This document shows, one piece after another, positions 9,510-19,088 of a DNA stretch of 64,000 nucleotides. The notes below the pieces were generated by a model. It made no database searches, had not been told where the DNA came from, and worked only from the letters and a program-made list of their open reading frames with translations. A program made the translations under genes and the position numbers. The DNA is from Bacillus methanolicus MGA3 (GTDB lineage: Bacteria; Bacillota; Bacilli; Bacillales; Cytobacillaceae), in contig NZ_CP007739.1 of assembly GCF_000724485.1 (NCBI RefSeq), positions 2,154,843 through 2,218,842 on the forward strand, in the 5' to 3' direction. How positions within the stretch are numbered: the stretch's first letter is position 1; each line of letters starts with the position of its first letter.

Positions 9510-10097
9510 TCATTTCGAAAAATAATGAACGAGAGTCTCTACCGCCTTTTTTCTTATTATTTCTTTCCCATATTCTAAAAGCCGATGAATGCTGACGATT
9601 GATGGAGAACCATATTCAGCTAATATGGAGATGGTTTTATTCAAATCTGCTGAAGAAATATCATTCATAAGCAGAAAATAGCGACCATTCAACGAATATA
9701 AATTTCCGCCAAAAATATTCATGGAAAAAAGACGGATCGCCAACTGAATGATATCTTCAATATTTTCAAACTCAAATAAAACATCTTCATTCCCATCAAC
9801 AGCTGTCACTTGCATTTCAATGAATCCGTCCCCTAAAGATTCCTCGTCTTCATCCTGCTCTTCCATGGTAACAATCATAACCATGCCTTGCGCATGAAGT
9901 GAAAAAACTTCTACAGCTACTGAACCATGAATTTCAAAGCCAAACTCATTGCTTGCCTCTTCAAGCATATCATGGAAAAGTTGTTGCCATTTCAAGGAAT
10001 CTTTCCAAATATCTTCTTTTGTCAAACCTCGATCTGTTAAATCATCAAATGTAAGAAAGATTTTGATTTTATTATATGTTAACCGTTCCAAGCGCAT
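9510..10097 (-). CDS. mecB: Adaptor protein MecB/YpbH (MecA family)
   Basis: MecA-family adaptor that delivers substrates to the ClpC AAA+ unfoldase. The 195-residue protein starts MRLERLTYNKIKIF, the conserved N-terminal substrate-binding start. It then has an acidic linker (EEQDEDEE, about 80-87) and a C-terminal ClpC-binding half (about 105-195). The match and position fit B. subtilis YpbH rather than MecA. The ATG at 10097 has AGGGGG seven bases upstream; an in-frame ATG two codons earlier sits on the binding site. It is monocistronic with its own terminator. Confidence 0.9.
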   Translation of the reverse strand: MRLERLTYNKIKIFLTFDDLTDRGLTKEDIWKDSLKWQQLFHDMLEEASNEFGFEIHGSVAVEVFSLHAQGMVMIVTMEEQDEDEESLGDGFIEMQVTAVDGNEDVLFEFENIEDIIQLAIRLFSMNIFGGNLYSLNGRYFLLMNDISSADLNKTISILAEYGSPSIVSIHRLLEYGKEIIRKKAVETLVHYFSK

Positions 10098-10250
10098 GAT
10101 CATGCCCCCTGCCGTGAACAAAAGCTCTTGTTTTAGTTTATGAATAATTTGATTGTTGGTGAATTGTCTACATTAGCTCATACGCCCTTTGAGTCATTCA
10201 ACTTATCATGATTATATAATTATAGGTGTTTTGTGTAAACTTAATACGTA

Positions 10251-11015
10251 TTAACCATTTTTTAGTGTAATTAAGTGTGTTTCGGATTTTGCCCCTAAAC
10301 GCATCGGCAGATGTGTTGTTCCATAGCCATTGCTTATTAAAACAGTTGTTTGCTTCAGTTTCTTTACTTTTCCTTTTTCATATGGGCTATATCCAAAAAC
10401 ATGTATTTGCCCTCCGTGTGTATGGCCGCTCAAGACGAGATGTATCCGATGCTCAGGCAAGATTTTTACCGTAATTCTCGGATTATGGCTAACCAAAATT
10501 TTAAAGCTGTCCTTCTCAGCTTCGCTTAGCGCTAGATCAAGGCGGTCCCTTCTATGATTCATATCATCGATACCCATTAAGAAGAATTTTTCCCCTTCTG
10601 CTGACTCAAAAATTGCGGAGGTATTGTCTAATATTTTTACATTATTTTCAAGAAGAATGGCATCAAGCTGATGATAGTCTATTTCATAATCGTTATTGCC
10701 CCAAACAAAAAAAACCGGGCCAATTTGTTTTAATTTGGCTAAGTTAGCCTTTACCTTTTCAAAACTTACCCCTTTTTCCATAAGATCGCCGCCGATAATC
10801 ACAATATCTGCCTGCCCTTTTACTTGCGAAATAATTTTTTCTGAAATGGATCTTCGGTGAATATCAGAGATAAAAAAGATTTTGACTTCTCCAAAGCTCT
10901 TTGGAAACTCAGGAAATAAAAATTCCGTATAGATAACACGATTGGAAAATGCTTCTTTTATCATATAAAGAAGGAGAAAAAAGCAAGAAAAAAAAAGAAT
11001 AAAAAGAAATTCCAT
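10251..11015 (-). CDS. ypbG: Membrane-anchored metallophosphoesterase YpbG
   Basis: Calcineurin-like phosphoesterase with a single N-terminal membrane segment (about residues 2-20). The full metal-binding set is present in order: DIH (about 51-53), GGDL (about 75-78), GNND (about 106-109), a later histidine (SHNPR) and the GHTHGGQIH motif (about 196-204). The substrate is unknown. It has the same place as B. subtilis ypbG, next to ypbF, and 254 residues is typical. The enzymatic class is secure; the role is not. Confidence 0.88.
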   Translation of the reverse strand: MEFLFILFFSCFFLLLYMIKEAFSNRVIYTEFLFPEFPKSFGEVKIFFISDIHRRSISEKIISQVKGQADIVIIGGDLMEKGVSFEKVKANLAKLKQIGPVFFVWGNNDYEIDYHQLDAILLENNVKILDNTSAIFESAEGEKFFLMGIDDMNHRRDRLDLALSEAEKDSFKILVSHNPRITVKILPEHRIHLVLSGHTHGGQIHVFGYSPYEKGKVKKLKQTTVLISNGYGTTHLPMRLGAKSETHLITLKNG

Positions 11016-11228
11016 AATGCCCCCAAATTACAATTTATTGTTTTTTTATTTTAAAATCTAAGCAAATAATACCATAGATAAAAGAAAAGCTGAAAAGGAC
11101 AATCGACTGCTAAATCCCATAATGTGCCATGATCAATTGCTTCAGCATGAATAATCCCTCCCATAACATTTGTTTGAGAGGGAAATTTTTATTTTCTTAA
11201 AATTATCCAATGCCGCTTACACAAAACA

Positions 11229-11687
11229 TTATTTGTTTTCATGGTATAAGTTAATATCGTATTTTTTTTTCATCATTTCAAAGACGATATGCCGGTTTTT
11301 CCATTCATCTTCTTTTTTCCACAAATCTTTGCTTTTATCAATAATTTCACACCTTAACGCATGATATTCTTTTTCTGCTTTCTCTCGCTTTTCCCTTAAT
11401 AAATTCATCAAGCCATATATACCAACATTGATGACAAGCAAATAAAAATTTACGGATTTCTTCACAAATGCAGAAAACATCGCTTCAAAAGAATAAGAAT
11501 AAGGCTTCATGACAGTGTAATACAAATAGATAAAGAAGAAAAACCCAAAAGCAATCGTTAACCACATTACAAATAAGTGCCTAAATTTAAAGCGGTCAAA
11601 TTTACGTTTTCGTTTTACAACACTCTCAAGCATTTCTTTCGTTGCTTGATCTGTTCGATCATCAAGCATGAATATTGGCGTCTCCAT
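11229..11687 (-). CDS. ypbF: YpbF-like membrane protein (DUF2663 type)
   Basis: Unknown-function protein of 152 residues with two transmembrane segments (about 39-59 and 77-93), flanked by basic stretches (KRKRKFDRFKFRH) and a charged, probably coiled C-terminal tail. It resembles Bacillus YpbF in position and overall shape. The ATG at 11687 is preceded by GGGGAGG; the 24-codon extension upstream lacks a binding site. It lies between ypbE and ypbG, and the ypbE terminator is upstream, so it probably has its own promoter. Confidence 0.75.
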   Translation of the reverse strand: METPIFMLDDRTDQATKEMLESVVKRKRKFDRFKFRHLFVMWLTIAFGFFFFIYLYYTVMKPYSYSFEAMFSAFVKKSVNFYLLVINVGIYGLMNLLREKREKAEKEYHALRCEIIDKSKDLWKKEDEWKNRHIVFEMMKKKYDINLYHENK

Positions 11688-11782
11688 TCTTCCTCCCCTT
11701 TCACCTTTTTTTATATAAAATTGTATGAACTTGTCCGGTGAGATATGTTTGTTCTGCAAGTTGCCTAATAAATTTCAAAAAA

Positions 11783-11810
11783 AATAACCGGCTATTTGGG
11801 GCCAGTTATT
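11783..11810 (-). terminator. Intrinsic terminator of the ypbB-recS-ypbD-ypbE unit
   Basis: AATAACTGGC/GCCGGTTATT stem on the minus strand with a long T-run, overlapping the ypbE stop. Confidence 0.8.
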
Positions 11811-12465
11811 TTTGAATTGGAATTTTCAACACTTGTCCTGATTGTATTTCGTTTCCTTGAATTCCATTCGCATGTCGAATGATTTCAATTCCTGCTTTCG
11901 AATTATAGTATTTTATCGCAATCCGAAACAAAGTTTCATGTGGTTGAACAGTATGATATATGATTTTTTGTTTTGATTCATTGTCAGTTGTCTTCGGTTC
12001 AGAATCTTTATTTCCTTCAGGCTCTGATGAAGATGCCTCAGAATCATTATCTGTTATGGACTCACTTAAAGAGATTTTCTTCTTTTCTTCATGATTTTCA
12101 ATAGAAAGCCCGCTTGTCTCTGTTTCCTTATCTTTATTTGAATCCAAAGGATCTTTTTTTATTTCTAATTCAATCGGTTCATATCCTGCAGTGCCATTGC
12201 CAATAACTTCTTTCTTTCCTGAAAAGTTTTGTCCTTCCAAATATGTATAAGCGCTATAAATCGTTATCGGCAATAAAATAAAAAACAAGACAAGGAGACG
12301 GATGACCGGATATTTCAGCTTCCAATTGTTTTTTTTCTTTTTATTGCGGTGAATTTCACTGCGAGGCGGGAGTTTACCCGGTTTTCCTTCATTTTCAATT
12401 GGAATCCGTTCAATTCTTTGTCTCAGCCTTTCAGCCTGGTCTCTGTAAGGATCTTCTCTATTCAT
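11806..12465 (-). CDS. ypbE: LysM-domain membrane protein YpbE
   Basis: Probable cell-wall-associated membrane protein of 219 residues. It has a basic cytoplasmic N-terminus, one transmembrane helix (about 55-75), a long Ser/Glu/Lys-rich extracellular linker (about 80-165), and a C-terminal LysM peptidoglycan-binding domain (about 168-219, HTVQPHETLFRIAIKYY). The catalytic function is not evident. The ATG at 12465 has AAGGG upstream and overlaps the ypbD end by 8 bp; the longer frame to 12522 is rejected for lack of a binding site. Confidence 0.82.
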   Translation of the reverse strand: MNREDPYRDQAERLRQRIERIPIENEGKPGKLPPRSEIHRNKKKKNNWKLKYPVIRLLVLFFILLPITIYSAYTYLEGQNFSGKKEVIGNGTAGYEPIELEIKKDPLDSNKDKETETSGLSIENHEEKKKISLSESITDNDSEASSSEPEGNKDSEPKTTDNESKQKIIYHTVQPHETLFRIAIKYYNSKAGIEIIRHANGIQGNEIQSGQVLKIPIQK

Positions 12466-13069
12466 GGAATTTCCCTTCCTGTTCCTTCTCTTTCTGTTTT
12501 TTTTTAACCATGATCCATACACCTAATAGAAAATCGATTAAGAAATGCATAAAGATTGTGACGATTAAATTATCTGTCCATTCATAAATGAAACCGATAA
12601 AAAAGCTTAGTAGTGTGATATTCAAGAATAAAAACCAATTAAATAAATATCGGTAGTGAACGAGCGCAAAACTAACACTTGAAACAATTAGCCCAAAATG
12701 GGTTTGAATGATTCCACGAAATAATATTTCTTCACTTATTGCAATACAAGTGGCAATCCATGCAATATGCAGAACCGACTTGTCAGCAAAAATTCGTTCA
12801 TTAAGCCCGCCGTCATCATAGTAGGAAGAAGGCAAGAGCTTCATAAACAACAAATCTATGAAAACAATCATCAGACCGGCTGTACCGCCGATGACCAAAA
12901 TGTTTAAATCAGTAAAATTAAATAAGTCGAAAAATGCTGAAAAACTGTCAAACAATATCATACCTAAAATGATTGATATCGTTAATAGTACTATTTGCGT
13001 AGCGTATAGATGAAAAAGTAGTTCTTTCGAATCAAGCCCGCTAATTAAATCTTTATACCTATTTTTCAT
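12458..13069 (-). CDS. ypbD: CPBP-family intramembrane metalloprotease YpbD
   Basis: Polytopic membrane protein of 203 residues with the CAAX-processing/bacteriocin-processing (CPBP) motifs: EEILFRG (EExxxR, about 110-116), FALVHYRY (about 132-139) and HFLIDF (about 180-185). Family members act as intramembrane proteases or bacteriocin self-immunity proteins; the substrate here is unknown. It is 13 bp downstream of recS and overlaps ypbE, so it belongs to the ypbB-recS-ypbD-ypbE unit. Confidence 0.85.
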   Translation of the reverse strand: MKNRYKDLISGLDSKELLFHLYATQIVLLTISIILGMILFDSFSAFFDLFNFTDLNILVIGGTAGLMIVFIDLLFMKLLPSSYYDDGGLNERIFADKSVLHIAWIATCIAISEEILFRGIIQTHFGLIVSSVSFALVHYRYLFNWFLFLNITLLSFFIGFIYEWTDNLIVTIFMHFLIDFLLGVWIMVKKKQKEKEQEGKFHE

Positions 13070-13082
13070 AACATTCGCTCAC

Positions 13083-14576
13083 TTATTTTAAAAGAATCTC
13101 TGCTAAATAATTTTTCCAGTCAAATGAAGAATTTGCAAGAGATTTTTCATCATATGGTTTAAAAAATTTGTCGTATTTAATTCCGCATACATCACAACAA
13201 TGATCTACTTTCTTTTTCGGTGTTTCACTAAAATAATTCAATATCATTTCTCTCCGGCATGTATCCGTTTCGATCCAGTTTCTCATTTGCCAAATTTTTT
13301 TCCTTTTCATCGAACCACGTTTTGCAATAAATTCTTTAAAATTGATAAATTCAGTTTCCCATCCATTAATAGAAAAATCTATACGATCTAAAAAGTGATG
13401 AATGATGCGCCACTGGATTTCGGTAAATCCACAAACCATGCTGATTTCATTCTCATGTTCAGCAAAATTTGAACGATAATCCGGGTTCGATTTCAGCCAA
13501 GAAAGCAAGCGATCGATTTGGATTTCTTCCGGCAATTCCGATTCAGCAAGCTGAAATGCAAGTTGTTCATCACCCGGGGAATATAATAGGACCGCTATAC
13601 TCTCTTTGCCATCACGTCCTGCTCTGCCAATCTCCTGAAGATAGGACTCCAATTGGAGCGGCATATGATAATGGATAATAAGCCTGATGTTTTCTTTATT
13701 GATCCCCATACCAAAGGCGCTTGTAGCACAAATGATATCAAGTTGATTATGTATAAATTGCTGCTGAATCAAGATCCGATTCTCTTGGTCCATGCCTCCA
13801 TGATAAGCCGCTATATTCCCGATATTTTTACCCTTTAAGAAAGAAACCATCTGTTCGGCCATTTTTTTTGATGAAAAATAGATGATCCCTGGGCCTTGAA
13901 ACTCTCTAACAATCTCTAGTACACGCTCGCTCTTTTCCTTGAAATCATCGACTTTTTCAACCGCCAGAGCGATATTTGGCCGGTCAACAGAATAAATGAA
14001 TTCAGTACAATTTTGTATACGCAGGGAATCTTTAATATCCTTTCTGACTTCTTTCGTTGCCGTAGCTGTTAAAGCAAGAGTCAGCGGATTACCCAATTTC
14101 GCCCGTACCTCTCCAATGGTTAGATAATCCGGTCTGAAGTCATACCCCCATTGAGAAATGCAGTGAGCCTCATCTACGACAAATAACGATATTTCGGTCA
14201 TTTGGAATCTATTTACAATATGATCCATTTTTAACATTTCAGGGGAGACAAAAATAAATTTATATTTTTCAAGTCTAGAAAGAACCTCTCTCTTTTCAAA
14301 CGGTGAAAGAAATGAATTAAGAGCTACAACTCTCTTTTCCCCTCTCCTCATCATTTGCTCAACCTGATCCTGCATAAGTGATAACAAAGGAGAGACGATA
14401 ACCACCTGCCCAGGCAATATATAGGCAGGAAGCTGGTAACATAATGATTTGCCAGTACCTGTTGAGAGCATTGCCAGCGTATCTTTTCCTTGTAAAACAG
14501 ATAAAATAGTTTCCATTTGCCCAGGTTTAAAGGAGGTGAAATTGAAATACTTCCTAAGTAAATCATTTAGTTCCAT
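13083..14576 (-). CDS. recS: RecQ-family DNA helicase RecS
   Basis: ATP-dependent 3'-5' DNA helicase used in recombination and replication repair. The 497 residues hold a helicase core with Walker A (STGTGKS, about 38-44), a DEAH box ([17 protein letters not shown], from about 133), motif VI ([10 protein letters not shown], about 315-324) and a RecQ zinc-binding cysteine cluster near the C-terminus (CRREMI...CCDVC, about 435-465). The HRDC domain of full RecQ is missing, as in B. subtilis RecS (about 496 residues). The start overlaps the ypbB stop by 10 bp. Confidence 0.93.
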   Translation of the reverse strand: MELNDLLRKYFNFTSFKPGQMETILSVLQGKDTLAMLSTGTGKSLCYQLPAYILPGQVVIVSPLLSLMQDQVEQMMRRGEKRVVALNSFLSPFEKREVLSRLEKYKFIFVSPEMLKMDHIVNRFQMTEISLFVVDEAHCISQWGYDFRPDYLTIGEVRAKLGNPLTLALTATATKEVRKDIKDSLRIQNCTEFIYSVDRPNIALAVEKVDDFKEKSERVLEIVREFQGPGIIYFSSKKMAEQMVSFLKGKNIGNIAAYHGGMDQENRILIQQQFIHNQLDIICATSAFGMGINKENIRLIIHYHMPLQLESYLQEIGRAGRDGKESIAVLLYSPGDEQLAFQLAESELPEEIQIDRLLSWLKSNPDYRSNFAEHENEISMVCGFTEIQWRIIHHFLDRIDFSINGWETEFINFKEFIAKRGSMKRKKIWQMRNWIETDTCRREMILNYFSETPKKKVDHCCDVCGIKYDKFFKPYDEKSLANSSFDWKNYLAEILLK

Positions 14577-15631
14577 TGTTGACCACCATATTTCGCAAGA
14601 ACTAACCGAATTTCAAAATAACTAGCATTTCCCGCTTGTGCGCGGATGTGCTTCAACTGTTTCGATGAAGCTTTTTCTGCAGCTTCCAATATGTTCGCTT
14701 GTATTGATCGATCTACAAAAGGGCTTATATCAAATTCTTTCATATTTAAGGCTATTTCCACAATATGGTCCTCAATCGTACTCATTTTTAAATTTCGTAC
14801 TTTGGCTATTCTTTCCATTGGCATACCGGAATTTATAAGCTCATATGTCCTTTTTGCTGAATTGGTAAGCGGTACGAATTTGTCGGCCTCCGGAATAATG
14901 GAGTGTAACAATGGAAACCGAGCAGGGCTTTTTGTAATCGTTTCAATCATGTAGTGAAAAATGTTTAAGAAAGACACGTGATAATAAGTCTGTTCCATTC
15001 CCAGTTTTTCCGCTGCTTGATTTTCTGTTAACCCAATTTTATTAAAACCGGTGAACCTTACAACGATGATCGCAGGGTCAATTTGATGATTTGCTTCAAA
15101 ACATGTTGTTAACTCATTGTAAAGCTGTTTAGCAAGCACGAATCGCTCCTTCTTTTGCATGGCCAAAAATTTTTTCAACCAGAATAGAGTTTCTTTTCTC
15201 TTATGGACAGGAACAAAATCTGGATTCCGATTGATTAAATTTGAGCATACTTGCACAAAGAGGGACAGACGCTCCCAAAAGAGTTGCGCAACATTTTGAT
15301 ATTTCCACCCGTTTAAATAATCGGGGACTGGTTTTCTTCGAAGTTCTTCATTAAGAATATCTATTCCTTTTTCCGTTAAGAAAAAGTATTGGTCATTCTT
15401 TTTATTAATCCAGCCTTCTCTTTCAAATTTTCCAATAATTTCTTCCATATCATTTCTTGAAATAGATGGAAAAACTTGAAAGAAAGGATAAAGCTGAAAC
15501 AAGTGAGCATCCTGTATTGTCTGGGATGATTTTTTTCCTTTCAAAAGATGATAAATTGAATAAATCGTTCTCTCACCATTAATTTGATTTAAGCAATACA
15601 AAATAATTATCTCTAGGTAGGTGGCCAGCAT
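14567..15631 (-). CDS. ypbB: YpbB, helix-turn-helix partner of RecS
   Basis: Uncharacterised 354-residue soluble protein encoded directly upstream of recS in Bacillus and overlapping it here. The C-terminal part carries a helix-turn-helix of the HTH_40 type (about 260-345), a domain often fused to or paired with RecQ helicases. The N-terminal part is predicted helical and looks winged-helix-like ([22 protein letters not shown]). A role as RecS accessory factor is inference from conserved coupling. AGGTGA precedes the ATG. Confidence 0.8.
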   Translation of the reverse strand: MLATYLEIIILYCLNQINGERTIYSIYHLLKGKKSSQTIQDAHLFQLYPFFQVFPSISRNDMEEIIGKFEREGWINKKNDQYFFLTEKGIDILNEELRRKPVPDYLNGWKYQNVAQLFWERLSLFVQVCSNLINRNPDFVPVHKRKETLFWLKKFLAMQKKERFVLAKQLYNELTTCFEANHQIDPAIIVVRFTGFNKIGLTENQAAEKLGMEQTYYHVSFLNIFHYMIETITKSPARFPLLHSIIPEADKFVPLTNSAKRTYELINSGMPMERIAKVRNLKMSTIEDHIVEIALNMKEFDISPFVDRSIQANILEAAEKASSKQLKHIRAQAGNASYFEIRLVLAKYGGQQWN

Positions 15632-15837
15632 TTCATCACCTAATCTTATAAAATTTATTTTGATGACTTTTTATCATGTTGGTAATAATATTGTAAGAAA
15701 ATTTTTTTATCCTTTGTTAGGGTTGGGAGTAAAAACTCATGCAAGTTTCCTGCTCATTTATTTTAACATGTTATTTTATCAAGAAAGGTATAAATGAAAA
15801 AACGCTGTTATGAAAAGCATTCTCATTATATTTTCTA
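15632..15837. other. Divergent ypbB/fer intergenic region
   Basis: Left part of the 312-bp gap between the divergent ypbB and fer genes. It is A+T-rich. The fer promoter lies at its right end; the ypbB promoter must be within it but no unambiguous box was picked. No small open frame with a binding site was seen. Confidence 0.4.
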
Positions 15838-15866
15838 TTGAAAAGTTCTTTGCACAGTTTTACAAT
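15838..15866 (+). promoter_or_regulatory. Sigma-A promoter of fer
   Basis: TTGAAA at 15838-15843, a 17-bp spacer and TACAAT at 15861-15866, about 77 bp before the fer ATG. Confidence 0.7.
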
Positions 15867-15895
15867 AGGTTTGAGGAATACGACTCCATTTTTAG

Positions 15896-16192
<297 letters not shown>

Positions 16193-16216
16193 AATTTTTT
16201 ATAGTTAAGTCACTGG

Positions 16217-16243
16217 CACCCCTTCTATTGAAGGGGTGTTTTA
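16217..16243 (+). terminator. Intrinsic terminator of fer
   Basis: Perfect nine-pair stem CACCCCTTC/GAAGGGGTG with a four-base loop, followed by TTTTATT. Confidence 0.9.
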
Positions 16244-16253
16244 TTAATAAAAA

Positions 16254-16273
16254 GCACCGGAAAGTTCCGGTGC
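16254..16273 (-). terminator. Intrinsic terminator of ribU
   Basis: Perfect GCACCGGAA/TTCCGGTGC stem on the minus strand followed by TTTTTATTAAT, just after the ribU stop. Confidence 0.9.
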
Positions 16274-16278
16274 AATTG

Positions 16279-16860
16279 CTATGCACTCTCATAAACTTTT
16301 TGCTTGCCGATCCACGATTGCAGGCGTGAAAAGATCAGCATAAAGACAATTGACAAAAGCAAGCCTTTCACTATATTGAATGGCAGTATAGCCGTGACAA
16401 CCAATTGCCGCATTTCAGGCGATGACATTGCTGGTGCGTTTAAGAAAAATGTGTATGCAGGCAAAATCACAAAGTAATTTAATATACTCATTAGGACAGC
16501 CATAACAATAGTTCCAGTCACCAAAGCAATTGTCATGCCTTTTTTTGTTTTAAGTTTCGTATAGACATACCATGTAGGCAAGATAAAGATGATTCCGGCT
16601 GCGAAATTCGCAATATGTCCCACTGGTACGCCTGTTGGGCTCCCTTTCATAAAATAATCCAGAATATTTTTTATTAATTCAACAAATATCCCGGCAACCG
16701 GTCCAAATACAAGTGAAGCAATCAGTGCAGGAATATCACTGAAATCAATCAATAAGAAACTAGGAAATGGCGGAATCGGAAAATTCAACAGCATCAATAC
16801 ATATGCAATCGTACTGAGCATTCCCACCGTAACTAGAGTCTTCGTATTTCGTTTTTTCAT
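16279..16860 (-). CDS. ribU: Riboflavin ECF transporter substrate-binding subunit (RibU/FmnP)
   Basis: S component of an energy-coupling-factor transporter for riboflavin and FMN. The 193-residue protein has about six hydrophobic helices and the family's conserved loops: FSDIPALIA (about 40-48), GPVAGIFVELIKN (about 53-65) and a glycine-rich PTGVPVGHIANF segment (about 75-86). The ATG at 16860 has GGGGAGAGG upstream, so the 30-codon extension is not real. Expression is controlled by the FMN riboswitch and terminator in its leader, fitting B. subtilis ypaA/fmnP. The shared EcfA/EcfT subunits are encoded elsewhere. Confidence 0.95.
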   Translation of the reverse strand: MKKRNTKTLVTVGMLSTIAYVLMLLNFPIPPFPSFLLIDFSDIPALIASLVFGPVAGIFVELIKNILDYFMKGSPTGVPVGHIANFAAGIIFILPTWYVYTKLKTKKGMTIALVTGTIVMAVLMSILNYFVILPAYTFFLNAPAMSSPEMRQLVVTAILPFNIVKGLLLSIVFMLIFSRLQSWIGKQKVYESA

Positions 16861-16933
16861 GTTCCTCTCCCCTTTTGAGATCCATCTCATTGAAGGAAAA
16901 AAGGTTCGGCATTTCGTGCTGCCCGTAAAAATG

Positions 16934-16961
16934 AAAAAACCCTTAAGCAAAAACTTAAGGG
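16934..16961 (-). terminator. Riboswitch-controlled terminator before ribU
   Basis: Perfect eight-pair CCCTTAAG/CTTAAGGG stem with a six-base loop, followed by TTTTTT on the minus strand. It lies between the FMN aptamer and the ribU ribosome binding site and is the likely OFF structure. Confidence 0.9.
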
Positions 16962-17024
16962 AGTTTTAGAAGGCACACTTAATAAACGTTCAAAATTCCT
17001 TCATTTTTTGAACGTCCGCAGAAC

Positions 17025-17165
17025 CTCCATCTTCTCCCATCCAGACTATACTGTCGGCTTTGGAATCTCACCAAATCCTGCCTAAATCATGTAGATTAGG
17101 CTCGCGGGCTTTGAGAATGTCTCATCACCGCCGGTCGGGAATTGCACCCTGCCCCGAAGATAGAT
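17025..17165 (-). ncRNA. FMN riboswitch (RFN element)
   Basis: On the minus strand the classic RFN blocks appear in order: a 5' ATCTTCGGGGCAGGGT block (17146-17161), CCCGACCGGCGGT, AGCCCGCGAGC, GGATTTGGTGAGATTCC, AGCCGACAGT and a 3' GGATGGGAGAAGATGG block that pairs with the 5' end. This aptamer binds FMN and then favours termination of ribU. A further inverted repeat CGTTCAAAA/TTTTGAACG at 16986-17013 lies between aptamer and terminator. Confidence 0.95.
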
Positions 17166-17185
17166 CTTATTATTCTTTTAAACTC

Positions 17186-17214
17186 ATTATACTGAAAAAA
17201 GATCTTTTTGGGAA
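17186..17214 (-). promoter_or_regulatory. Candidate promoter of the ribU leader
   Basis: Perfect TATAAT (minus strand, 17186-17191) with a 17-bp spacer to a weak -35 (TTCCCA, 17209-17214). Transcription would start about 15-20 bases before the riboswitch aptamer. Confidence 0.6.
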
Positions 17215-17378
17215 GTATTGTTATTTTATCATTCGTATTGCATCAAAAACCGAACATTCTTTCTTGAAATTATAAAAGCATTAGGTTTTACATACATGAA
17301 AAATATTTAAAAAAATGATAAATATTGTCCATTTAAACTTTGAAAGGTGTACAATATAAAACGGAACAATATTTTAAA

Positions 17379-17407
17379 TTGACAGATAAATGTTCGTCTT
17401 GTAAAAT
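17379..17407 (+). promoter_or_regulatory. Sigma-A promoter of serA
   Basis: Consensus TTGACA at 17379-17384, a 17-bp spacer and TAAAAT at 17402-17407, about 40 bp before the serA start. Confidence 0.8.
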
Positions 17408-17449
17408 ATCAGAAAATTGTTCTTCAAAACATAGACAGGTGGTATGGAA

Positions 17450-19024
17450 ATGCACTATATTTTAGTATCAGACGCAATCAGTGAGGAAGGACTAGCGCCA
17501 TTGCTTGAAATGGAAGATGCCGAAATCATCCAGAAGAGAGTTGACGATCCAGAAGTTCCTCTCGACAAAATTGAGGCTCTATTAGTACGCAGTGCTACAA
17601 AAGTAGACGAAGAACTTATGGAAAAAATGCCGTCATTAAAGATCATTGCCCGTGCAGGTGTAGGAGTTGACAATATTGATGTCCAAGCTGCTACAAAACG
17701 GGGAATCATTGTAGTGAATGCTCCTGACGGGAATACGATTTCAGCTGCTGAGCATACTTTTGCGATGATGGCATCATTAATGAGGAACATCCCTCAGGCA
17801 CATCAATCGGTCAAAAATTTGGAATGGAAAAGGAATGCGTTTGTTGGCACTGAGCTATATGGCAAAACACTTGGCATTATCGGCTTAGGCAGGATTGGTT
17901 CAGAAATTGCCAAACGGGCAAAAGCTTTTGGCATGTCCGTCCATGTATTCGATCCATTTTTAACAAAAGAACGCGCTCAACAAATGGGAATAATTTCAGG
18001 TTCACTTGATGATGTATTAATGAATGCTGATATCATCACCGTGCATACACCTTTAACTCCTAAAACAAAAGGGCTATTAAATGAACAAACATTAAGCAAG
18101 ACAAAAAAAGGTGTTTTTCTTTTAAACTGTGCCAGAGGAGGCATTATTGACGAGAAGGCACTCGCCAAGTTTATCGCAAACGGGCATGTTGCCGGTGCTG
18201 CTCTTGACGTTTTTGAAACTGAGCCTCCAGGGGAAAATCCTTTATTTAAATTTGACAATGTGATTGTTACTCCGCATCTTGGCGCCTCAACGAAAGAAGC
18301 GCAGTTAAATGTTGCGACCCAGGTTGCGAAAGAAGTAAAGATGTACTTTGAAGACAAACCAGTTTTAAACTCAATTAATCTGCCGGCTATGTCAAAAGAT
18401 ATATATGAAAAAATTCGGCCGTTCCATCATTTAGCAAAACAGATAGGATCAATGCTTTCTCAATGCGTCAAAGAAGGCGTAAATGAAATTTCTGTTACTT
18501 ATTCAGGTTCTGTTGTCGATCTTGAAACCACCTACTTAACAAAAGCATTACTTTCAGGGTTTTTTAAAAACCGAATTGATGCAAATGTAAATGAAGTTAA
18601 TGCTATGCTTACAGCTAAGGAACGCGGAGTTACAGTAGGAGAAAAAATTTCTTCGAATACATTCGGTTATTCGAATTGCATTTCTGTCATGATTAAAGGC
18701 GATATTCGTAATTATTCAATAAGAGGAACCTTTATTGAGAATTATGGGCCAAGAATTGTATATATAAATGATTTTAATATAGACTTTTTCCCTGATGGAA
18801 ATCTTCTCTATATTCAGCATATAGATAGACCGGGAGTAATCGGGCGAGTCGGAAAAATTCTTGGTGACCATCATATCAATATTGCAACAATGCAGGTTGG
18901 CCGAAAAGAAGTCGGTGGGGAAGCGATTATGATCTTATCTTGTGACAAACCGCTTGATGATGAGAAGGTAAAATTGCTGCAGGAACTGGATGATATCGTG
19001 TCCATTAATCAAATCATACTTTAA
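17450..19024 (+). CDS. serA: D-3-phosphoglycerate dehydrogenase
   Basis: First enzyme of serine synthesis, oxidising 3-phosphoglycerate with NAD. The 524 residues comprise a catalytic domain (about 1-100 and 285-315), an NAD-binding domain ([18 protein letters not shown], from about 145), the signature [12 protein letters not shown] and the catalytic [12 protein letters not shown] segment. An intervening allosteric substrate-binding domain and a C-terminal ACT domain (about 450-524, [19 protein letters not shown]) follow. The start is the second of two near ATGs (17450), correctly spaced from AGGTGG. It is monocistronic between a consensus promoter and a strong terminator. Confidence 0.97.
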   Translation: MHYILVSDAISEEGLAPLLEMEDAEIIQKRVDDPEVPLDKIEALLVRSATKVDEELMEKMPSLKIIARAGVGVDNIDVQAATKRGIIVVNAPDGNTISAAEHTFAMMASLMRNIPQAHQSVKNLEWKRNAFVGTELYGKTLGIIGLGRIGSEIAKRAKAFGMSVHVFDPFLTKERAQQMGIISGSLDDVLMNADIITVHTPLTPKTKGLLNEQTLSKTKKGVFLLNCARGGIIDEKALAKFIANGHVAGAALDVFETEPPGENPLFKFDNVIVTPHLGASTKEAQLNVATQVAKEVKMYFEDKPVLNSINLPAMSKDIYEKIRPFHHLAKQIGSMLSQCVKEGVNEISVTYSGSVVDLETTYLTKALLSGFFKNRIDANVNEVNAMLTAKERGVTVGEKISSNTFGYSNCISVMIKGDIRNYSIRGTFIENYGPRIVYINDFNIDFFPDGNLLYIQHIDRPGVIGRVGKILGDHHINIATMQVGRKEVGGEAIMILSCDKPLDDEKVKLLQELDDIVSINQIIL

Positions 19025-19048
19025 TTAATAAGCTATTATAAACATTTT

Positions 19049-19084
19049 GGGGCTGACTCGTATGCTTTGAGTCAGCCCCTCTCT
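19049..19084 (+). terminator. Intrinsic terminator of serA
   Basis: Eleven-pair GGGGCTGACTC/GAGTCAGCCCC stem with an eight-base loop, then TCTCTATT. Confidence 0.9.
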
Positions 19085-19088
19085 ATTG

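Noticed and set aside
11156..11184. TCCCTC/GAGGGA inverted repeat between ypbG and ypbF
   Set aside because: The loop is long, and the T-rich side is on the plus strand, where no gene ends. Not supported as a terminator for the minus-strand genes.
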